Assembly: GCA_016206515.1 (NCBI GenBank)
Contig: JACQRN010000352.1
Coordinates: 1-5,816, forward strand
Origin: Planctomycetota bacterium
GTDB lineage: Bacteria; Planctomycetota; SBBH01; JACQRN01
Reading direction: 5' to 3'
Length of the DNA: 5,816 nt
Position numbers and translations under genes: made by a program. The notes below the pieces were generated by a model. It did no database searches. It saw only the letters and a program-made list of their open reading frames with translations, and was not told where the DNA came from. This document shows positions 1 to 4,583 of the stretch, piece by piece. Position 1 is the stretch's first letter, and every line of letters begins with the position of its first letter.

Positions 1-1
1 C

Positions 2-730
2 CTGTCGGCGCTCTGGGTGGCCGTCCTCGGCGGCCGGGGGCGGCCCTTTGTCCGTCGCGCGGCGTGGGGGGTGCTGCTCCTCGGGCCGGTTGTCGTGGCG
101 GCTGCGTCCCCCTCGTCGGGCTCGCGCGTCTCGGAGTCGGCCTGCTACGTCGGCATCGTCGGGGAGGGCGCGTTGCGGGGTGTGCGGACCCTCGCGGTCC
201 GCTCGCTCGATGGCCTCCGGGTTTCGCTCGACCTGCCCGGGGACGGATGGACTCCCGTGCAGAGGGGGGATGCGGCGTCCGGGTCCGACTGGGAGATCGG
301 TGAGGACCGCACCCGTCTCCTCTGGAACCCCGCCTCCGCGGGCGCCGTCCTGGCCCTGACGTGCGAGCCGCACGAGTCGTTCCTGGAGGGGGACGGGGTG
401 GTCCTTGAAAGGGAGGAACTCCCCTGGCTTCTCGTGGAGCGGGGCGGTTTCCGCCCGCGCGAGGCGTGGCGCGTGGACGCCAGCGGGGTCCGCCCCCTCC
501 GGAAGACGGGGGAGGGGGTTTGGAGGGTTCCGGAAGATCCATCTCCCGCCGATCCGGCGGCCACCCTGCGCGCTTGGCGCTCCGTCGCCCCGTGGATCGC
601 CCTCGCGGAGGTCCGGTCGCTCCTGGCGGGGGGCGGGTTCGTGATTCTCGGCCCCTCTCCCGGCGCGCCGGTCGGCGGCGGGATGAGGGAGGACTCCGGC
701 GCGCTCTACCTCCTGCGGGATCCGGCATGA
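2..730 (+). CDS. C-terminal part of a membrane-anchored protein, function unknown (5' end outside window)
   Basis: The frame is open from base 2, so the start most likely lies upstream; a GTG at 17 is possible but would begin in the middle of a hydrophobic stretch. The 242 visible residues start with the tail of one hydrophobic segment (LSALWVAVLGG), a basic turn (RGRPFVRR), then a membrane segment (AAWGVLLLGPVVVAAA, about residues 23-38). About 200 residues follow that are rich in beta-type sequence and lack Cys clusters or catalytic motifs I can name. I do not recognise the family. Paired membrane helices with a basic turn, followed by a beta-rich region and next to DUF58, recall the uncharacterised multi-helix proteins often found beside BatA/DUF58 genes; this is inference only. 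Its TGA overlaps the DUF58 start (ATGA, 727-730), so the two genes are almost certainly co-transcribed and translationally coupled. Confidence 0.75.
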   Translation: MSALWVAVLGGRGRPFVRRAAWGVLLLGPVVVAAASPSSGSRVSESACYVGIVGEGALRGVRTLAVRSLDGLRVSLDLPGDGWTPVQRGDAASGSDWEIGEDRTRLLWNPASAGAVLALTCEPHESFLEGDGVVLEREELPWLLVERGGFRPREAWRVDASGVRPLRKTGEGVWRVPEDPSPADPAATLRAWRSVAPWIALAEVRSLLAGGGFVILGPSPGAPVGGGMREDSGALYLLRDPA

Positions 731-1629
731 TGCCGGACGCCTCGCGCCGGACGCCGGACGCTCTCTTCGACGCCGAGTTCCACGCGACGCTCGCCGCGCT
801 GCGCAGGGCGCTGCGGACCGATGCGCGCTCGCGCCCGTTCGGGACGCGGCCGATCCGGCGCTCGGGCCACGGGCAGGAGTTCCTGGGGCACCGCTCCTAC
901 GAGGCGGGGGACGACCTGCGCGCCGTCGACTGGAATGCCTACGGCCGCACCGAGCGCCTCTTCTCGAAGACGTTCTGGCGGGAGGAGTCGGGGACCTGGG
1001 CGATCCTGCTCGACGCGAGCGCGTCGATGGGGTTCGGGGTGCCCTCGAAGTTCGACGCCGCGCGGCGCCTCGCCGGGGTCGCCGGGGCGCTCGCCCTCTG
1101 GAACGACGGCGCGCTCGACGTCCGCTGCGCGCAGAACCGCTGGCAGGGGGCCGGGGGCGTCGACGCGGTCCTCGCCCGGTATTTGGGGTTCCTGCGGTCC
1201 CTGCGTCCCTCGGAAGGGCCGACGCTCCCGAAGGAACTCGCCTCCCTCGGGCGCCTGTCGCGCGGCGCGCGGCTCCTGATCGTGACCGACGGGTGGGACC
1301 TTCCAGGCTGCGAGGCCGCGTTGCGCGCGGCAGTCCCCGGTCCGGCCTCCGCCGCCGTCGTCCGGCTCCTTTGCGCGTCCGAGAAGGTCCCGGCCGCGCC
1401 GGTTGCGGAGCGGTCGGGGGTCGTCCGCCTCCTCGATTCCGAGACCGGCCGGGCCGTCCGCCTCGACGTCGGGGAGGCGGCCGCCGCGCGCTACGCCGAG
1501 GTGCTCGACCGCTGGACCGCCTCCTGCCGGGAGTCCTCCCTGAAGGCTGGCGCCGCATGGGTGGACCTGGCCTCCGAGGATCCGCTTTCGGCGCAGGTTC
1601 GGAAGGTGCTGGAGGCGCTTTCCTCCTGA
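727..1629 (+). CDS. DUF58 domain protein (MoxR/Bat-cluster type, VWA-like)
   Basis: A 300-residue cytoplasmic-type protein with no membrane segment. The DUF58 signature is clear: GHGQEF (residues 47-52), then RSYEAGDDLRAVDWNAYGR (56-74), then a basic/aromatic stretch ending FWREE. A von Willebrand A-like strand follows with a complete DxSxS metal-site motif, LLDASASMG (D96, S98, S100). A second hydrophobic strand, LLIVTDGWD, lies near residue 180. DUF58 proteins are usually encoded beside MoxR AAA+ ATPases and BatA-type membrane proteins and are thought to be adaptors in that chaperone-like system; the exact role is not established. The start is ATG 727, overlapping the upstream TGA; ATG 730 in the same frame would shorten it by one residue. 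No strong Shine-Dalgarno precedes it, which fits coupling. Its TGA (1627-1629) lies inside a heptamer-like repeat. Confidence 0.93.
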   Translation: MMPDASRRTPDALFDAEFHATLAALRRALRTDARSRPFGTRPIRRSGHGQEFLGHRSYEAGDDLRAVDWNAYGRTERLFSKTFWREESGTWAILLDASASMGFGVPSKFDAARRLAGVAGALALWNDGALDVRCAQNRWQGAGGVDAVLARYLGFLRSLRPSEGPTLPKELASLGRLSRGARLLIVTDGWDLPGCEAALRAAVPGPASAAVVRLLCASEKVPAAPVAERSGVVRLLDSETGRAVRLDVGEAAAARYAEVLDRWTASCRESSLKAGAAWVDLASEDPLSAQVRKVLEALSS

Positions 1630-1653
1630 CTCCCGCCTTCTGACTCCTGTCTC
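1626..1653. repeat. Heptamer-period repeat, four units, overlapping the DUF58 stop codon
   Basis: Four consecutive 7-base units read CTGACTC, CCGCCTT, CTGACTC, CTGTCTC. Units 1 and 3 are identical, unit 4 differs at one base and unit 2 is diverged. The identical stretch is 8 bases (CTGACTCC, 1626-1633 and 1640-1647). The DUF58 TGA lies within unit 1. The pattern resembles the short tandem heptamer repeats dispersed in several bacterial genomes, known best as cyanobacterial STRRs. The diverged second unit makes chance a real alternative. Confidence 0.5.
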
Positions 1654-1661
1654 CATGGTTG

Positions 1662-1678
1662 TTTTACGCGACTCTTAC
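1662..1678 (+). promoter_or_regulatory. Possible direct-repeat operator for an OmpR/PhoB-family regulator
   Basis: TTTTAC (1662-1667) and TCTTAC (1673-1678) match at 5 of 6 bases and lie 11 bases apart, the spacing typical of tandem half-sites bound head-to-tail by OmpR/PhoB-type regulators. They sit in the most AT-rich patch of the gap. If transcription starts at the ATG at 1713, they cover about -51 to -35, where such regulators activate in place of a -35 box. The adjacent gene encodes a regulator of this family, so autoregulation is plausible. The half-sites are short, and there is no second copy in the window to support them. Confidence 0.3.
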
Positions 1679-1700
1679 ATTCGTACTCCCTTTCCCGGGC

Positions 1701-1706
1701 TACGAT
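1701..1706 (+). promoter_or_regulatory. Putative -10 element (TACGAT) of a leaderless promoter for the response regulator gene
   Basis: TACGAT fits the TANNNT -10 pattern and is followed by six bases (GTTCCC) and then the ATG at 1713, so transcription would start at or next to the A of the start codon. There is no purine-rich Shine-Dalgarno before that ATG, as expected for a leaderless message. No good -35 hexamer lies 16-18 bases upstream. The BatA-type gene has exactly the same TANNNT-N6-ATG arrangement. Confidence 0.4.
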
Positions 1707-1712
1707 GTTCCC

Positions 1713-2411
1713 ATGGACCGCGCCGAGGCCGGGAAGCCGCGCGCGCGCGTGCTTGTCGTGGAGGACGAGCCGGCGCTGCGGGAGGGGGTGACCGATGCCC
1801 TCGATCACGAGGGGTACGCCGTCGAGGCGGTCGCCGACGGGGACGAGGCGCTCAAGCGGATCCGGCGGGGGGACCTCGACCTGATCGTCCTCGACTGGAT
1901 GCTGCCGGGGCGGGACGGCCTGTCGATCTGCAAGGCGCTCCGGAAGGCGGGGAACCATGTTCCGGTCCTGATGCTGACGGCGCGCGGAGGGGAGGCGGAC
2001 CGAGTCTCCGGGCTGAAGACGGGGGCGGACGACTACGTCGTGAAGCCGTTCTCGGTCGCCGAGCTGGTGCAGCGTGTCGCGGCGATCCTGCGGCGCTCGG
2101 GGGCGCCGGAGCGGCTGGAGCTCGACGGCCTCACGGTCGACTTGACGCGGCGCATCGCGCGGCGCGGGAAGGAGGAGGTCGAGTTGACGGACCGGGAGGT
2201 GGTGCTCATCCGGTACCTTTGGGAGCGGCGCAGCGGGATCGTTCCACGCGCCGATCTCCTGCGCGACGTCTGGGACTACCCTCCGGACGTGGAGACCCGG
2301 ACGATCGACATCCATATCGCGAAGCTGCGGCAGAAGATCGAGGAGGATCCCGCCGCCCCGAAGTGGATCGTCTCGGTGCGCGGGACCGGATACCGGTGGG
2401 GGGGCGCGTGA
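1713..2411 (+). CDS. OmpR/PhoB-family response regulator (receiver plus winged-helix DNA-binding domain)
   Basis: A 232-residue protein of normal length for the family. The receiver domain (about 11-128) has the acidic pair E17/D18, the phosphoacceptor D61 in LIVLDWMLPGRDG, T89 in LMLTARGG, and K111 in DDYVVKPF with Y108 in the signalling position. The effector domain (about 133-232) is a typical winged helix: LTDREVVLIRYLWER, VPRADLLRDVWDY, then the recognition-helix region ETRTIDIHIAKLRQKI and the wing VSVRGTGYRW. All residues needed for phosphorylation are present. ATG 1713 is chosen because the receiver starts a few residues later. The open frame reaches back to a TTG at 1659, but that would add an unlikely hydrophobic leader (MFYATLTFVLPFPG). 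It is the partner of the kinase that overlaps its stop codon. Targets are unknown; the flanking DUF58 and BatA-type genes are obvious candidates. Confidence 0.95.
   Translation: MDRAEAGKPRARVLVVEDEPALREGVTDALDHEGYAVEAVADGDEALKRIRRGDLDLIVLDWMLPGRDGLSICKALRKAGNHVPVLMLTARGGEADRVSGLKTGADDYVVKPFSVAELVQRVAAILRRSGAPERLELDGLTVDLTRRIARRGKEEVELTDREVVLIRYLWERRSGIVPRADLLRDVWDYPPDVETRTIDIHIAKLRQKIEEDPAAPKWIVSVRGTGYRWGGA
2398..2404 (+). promoter_or_regulatory. G7 run at the regulator/kinase junction (ribosome-binding element or slippage site)
   Basis: Seven consecutive G bases end three bases before the GTG start of the kinase and four bases before the TGA of the regulator. The purine-rich GGTGGGGGGG may help re-initiation at GTG 2408, although it is not a classic GGAGG and the spacing is tight. 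In the regulator frame the run reads G GGG GGC, a heptamer on which tRNAs could re-pair after a -1 slip. A -1 slip enters exactly the kinase frame. Confidence 0.35.
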
Positions 2412-4372
2412 GCGACTCGGTCGCGAGCGGCTCGGCCGCGGCCGGTCTGCGCCGCGCGATGCTCCTCTACATCCTCGGGGCGGTCGGCCCGACCGTGGGG
2501 CTGGCCGCGTGGGGGTACGGCGCGGTCGCGCGGGAGGGGGCGCGTCTCGTGGGGGAGCGCCGCGCCGAACTCGACCGGTTTGCCGGGGCGGCCGCCTCCG
2601 ACGTCGATGCGCTCCTGGCGGAGCAGGAACGGGTCGAGAACGATCGCCACTTCACCGAGTACTTCTTCTTCCAGAACGATCTGGATCTCATGACGTCGAA
2701 CACGGCGCTCCGGATGTCGCCCCTCAACGGATTGCCGGAAGGCGGGATCGTGCGCGGCTACTTCCAGGTCGCCCCCAATGTGGAGGTCCTGACACCGCAT
2801 TGGGAGGAGCGAAACCCCGGCGCAAACGATGGACTTGAACAGGCCGGCTCGCGCGTCGCCTTGCTGGAGGAGTTCCGCGAGGCGACGCCGGCGATCCTCG
2901 GCCTGCTCGGGATCCCCGGTGCCGGAGGGTCCGTGGAGAATCCCCTCCAGCCGGCGCCGGGGCCCGGCGCGCAGGCCGGACAGGTCGGCATCGAGGAGGG
3001 GGGGGTCCGGAACCTCGCCGGGCGTGGTGACCGCGGGGGGAAGGTCTGGGAGGCCCGCGAGGATTCCTGGGCCGCGACGCAGAACAGTTACCAGTCCTAT
3101 CTTTCTCTCGCCCAGGAGGATCGCTCGTCGCAACAGCGCGCCCAGACGCTGGAGCCCCCGGAACACGAGGAGGGGCAGGAGCTGAACCCACAGGGGGTCA
3201 TGCCGCATCCCACCGACCCGGCCCCGGAGTCCCGCGTCGTCCGGTTCCAGTCCTCTCCGTTCCGGACGGTCCTGGTCGGGACGGGTTCCGCCGCGCGCGC
3301 CTACGTCTGCCGGATCCTCGAGGCGGTCGACGGCCAGTGGGTGCAGGGGTACGCCCTGGACCTCGATGCGCTGACGGAACGGCTGGTCCTGCGCCGCGCC
3401 GACGAGGCGCGGGACGTCAAGGCTTCCCTATTCCTGGCCGGGGACGGATCTTTGGGCGAGGACGTCCATCGTGCGCGGATCGGGGATCGTCTCCCGACGT
3501 GGGCCGTCGAGGTCCGCGATCTCGACGCGGGGGCCGTCGCCGCGCGCGTCGAGACGCTCCAGCGCAGGTATCTGTTGTGGGCGGGGGGCGTCGTCGGGAT
3601 CGTCGCCCTGTGCGGGGGGCTGCTCGTGCGCTCCCTCGGGGCGGAGCGGGACCTGGCGCGGAGGAAGGTGGACTTCCTATCGTCGGTGACCCACGAGCTG
3701 AAAACCCCCCTCTCGGCGATCCGGATGTACGGCGAGATGCTGCGCGACGGCTGGACCGACGACCCGGCCAAGCGCGCGCGCTATCTCGATCACATCACGC
3801 GGGAGAGCGAGCGGCTGAGCCGCCTGATCCACAATGTCCTCGACCTGTCGCGGGTGGAGCGCAACCCCACGGCGGTGTCGATGCGGCTCGGGCCGTGCGA
3901 TGGCGTGGTGCGCGAGGTGGTCGAGACGATGGGGCCGGAGCTCGAGCGCGACGGCGTGCGGGTGACGCTCGCGGTCGATCCCGGGCTCCCGGAGATCCGC
4001 TTCGACGCCGACGGCCTGCGGCAGATCCTCGTCAACCTTCTCGATAACGCGCGCAAGTACGGCCGGCGGCCCGGCTCGGAGCGCGCCGATGGATCGCTCG
4101 ACCCGGTGGAGGTCCGCCTGCGCCGCGACGGGGCGCGGGTGCGGTTGGAAGTCGCCGATCAGGGGGTGGGGGTCGCGCCCGCCGAGCGCGCACGGATCTT
4201 CGAGGCGTTCGTGCGTGGCGCGTCCGCGGGCGTGGCGCAAGGGGCCGGCCTGGGCCTGGCGGTCGCCTCCGCGCTCGCCCGCGCGATGGGGACGCGGCTG
4301 GAACTGTCCGATGCCTCGCCCCGTGGGGGCTCGCCGCGCGGTGCGTGTTTCGTGCTCACGTTTGCCGCGTGA
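2408..4372 (+). CDS. Membrane sensor histidine kinase with a large extracytoplasmic domain, partner of the upstream regulator
   Basis: This is a 654-residue protein. Membrane helix 1 is about 18-40 (LLYILGAVGPTVGLAAWGY) and helix 2 about 388-408 (YLLWAGGVVGIVALCGGLLV). Between them lie about 345 extracytoplasmic residues: a first Cache-like part (about 77-135, RHFTEYFFFQ and GGIVRGYFQV), a hydrophilic Pro/Gln/Glu/Gly-rich linker (about 170-277), and a membrane-proximal part (about 278-380, SPFRTVLVG and QWVQGYALDLDAL). The catalytic core is complete: H429 in SSVTHELKTPLSAIRMYGEML, N-box NLLDNARKYG (N543, N547), G1 DQGVGV (584-589), F-box RIFEAF, G2 GAGLGL (612-617). H429 is only about 20 residues after helix 2, leaving no room for a HAMP domain. 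The start is taken as GTG 2408, overlapping the regulator TGA (GTGA); ATG 2459 would begin at the membrane helix itself and is less likely. The ligand is unknown. Confidence 0.93.
   Translation: MSDSVASGSAAAGLRRAMLLYILGAVGPTVGLAAWGYGAVAREGARLVGERRAELDRFAGAAASDVDALLAEQERVENDRHFTEYFFFQNDLDLMTSNTALRMSPLNGLPEGGIVRGYFQVAPNVEVLTPHWEERNPGANDGLEQAGSRVALLEEFREATPAILGLLGIPGAGGSVENPLQPAPGPGAQAGQVGIEEGGVRNLAGRGDRGGKVWEAREDSWAATQNSYQSYLSLAQEDRSSQQRAQTLEPPEHEEGQELNPQGVMPHPTDPAPESRVVRFQSSPFRTVLVGTGSAARAYVCRILEAVDGQWVQGYALDLDALTERLVLRRADEARDVKASLFLAGDGSLGEDVHRARIGDRLPTWAVEVRDLDAGAVAARVETLQRRYLLWAGGVVGIVALCGGLLVRSLGAERDLARRKVDFLSSVTHELKTPLSAIRMYGEMLRDGWTDDPAKRARYLDHITRESERLSRLIHNVLDLSRVERNPTAVSMRLGPCDGVVREVVETMGPELERDGVRVTLAVDPGLPEIRFDADGLRQILVNLLDNARKYGRRPGSERADGSLDPVEVRLRRDGARVRLEVADQGVGVAPAERARIFEAFVRGASAGVAQGAGLGLAVASALARAMGTRLELSDASPRGGSPRGACFVLTFAA
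2998..3005 (+). repeat. G8 homopolymer inside the kinase sensor linker
   Basis: Eight consecutive G bases lie in the codons for the glycine-rich linker near residue 198 (GIEEGGVRN). Loss or gain of one base would shift the frame and remove the kinase core, so the tract is a possible slippage or sequencing-error site. The frame is intact here. G runs are expected at this GC content, so this is a minor observation. Confidence 0.6.
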
Positions 4373-4505
4373 ACCGCCGGACCATCCGCCGCCACGTCGT
4401 CATCCTCCCGATAGATCCAACGCCCCGTCGCCGGCGAGCCTGCGGAACAGGTCGAGGTGCTTCAGGAGAGATTCCACGCCTGGCAGGGAAGGAATGCCCG
4501 GATCG

Positions 4506-4519
4506 TCCCGCACGCGGGA
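4506..4519. other. Small GC-rich hairpin (TCCCG stem)
   Basis: TCCCG (4506-4510) pairs with CGGGA (4515-4519) around a four-base loop CACG. The stem is short and is followed by AAGGATAG rather than a T-run, so it is not a convincing intrinsic terminator. It could be a weak pause or merely chance in GC-rich DNA. Confidence 0.25.
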
Positions 4520-4537
4520 AGGATAGCGTCCACGCTG

Positions 4538-4565
4538 TTGGGATTTGGGATTTGGGAGTTGGGAG
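4538..4565. repeat. Four-copy heptamer tandem repeat TTGGGA(T/G), also a G-quadruplex motif
   Basis: Four exact-length units follow one another: TTGGGAT (4538-4544), TTGGGAT (4545-4551), TTGGGAG (4552-4558), TTGGGAG (4559-4565). Only the last base varies. The GGG tracts at 4540, 4547, 4554 and 4561 are separated by four-base loops (ATTT, ATTT, AGTT), which meets the standard G3N1-7 rule for an intramolecular G-quadruplex on the + strand. The array ends six bases before the -10-like element of the BatA-type gene and covers the place of its -35 region. Heptamer arrays of this general kind are dispersed in several bacterial genomes; whether this one is mobile, neutral or regulatory is not shown by the sequence. 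Confidence 0.9.
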
Positions 4566-4571
4566 TTTGTG

Positions 4572-4577
4572 TATCTT
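4572..4577 (+). promoter_or_regulatory. Putative -10 element (TATCTT) of a leaderless promoter for the BatA-type gene
   Basis: TATCTT fits TANNNT and is followed by six bases (CCTCCC) and the ATG at 4584. This is the same spacing as at the response regulator gene. The six bases are pyrimidines, the opposite of a Shine-Dalgarno. The -35 position falls in the heptamer array. Confidence 0.4.
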
Positions 4578-4583
4578 CCTCCC

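Larger units (their letters stand above)
4373..4583. other. 211-base intergenic region between the kinase and the BatA-type gene
   Basis: No convincing + strand gene lies here. It holds a 10-base perfect palindrome (TCGCCGGCGA, 4428-4437), a small hairpin at 4506-4519, the heptamer array at 4538-4565 and the -10-like element at 4572-4577. I see no intrinsic terminator with a T-run after the kinase stop, so read-through into the next gene cannot be excluded. The minus strand of 4400-4585 is open and is described separately. Confidence 0.7.

Noticed and set aside
738..762. Short repeats of GGACGC near the start of the DUF58 gene
   Set aside because: They are inside coding sequence for a Pro/Asp/Ala/Arg-rich N-terminus and are irregularly spaced, as expected in GC-rich coding DNA.
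706..1656. Long minus-strand frame of 316 codons opposite the DUF58 gene
   Set aside because: It is antisense to a clear DUF58 gene, its composition is Arg/Pro-rich and no motif is visible. Such frames are expected at this GC content.
1655..2407. In-frame extension of the kinase frame upstream from an ATG at 1655
   Set aside because: It runs entirely in the shadow of the response regulator gene, its translation is Arg/Gly/Ala-rich without any domain, and the GTG at 2408 gives a natural coupled start.
4428..4437. Palindrome TCGCCGGCGA as a terminator after the kinase gene
   Set aside because: It has no loop and no following T-run, so it cannot form a typical intrinsic terminator.
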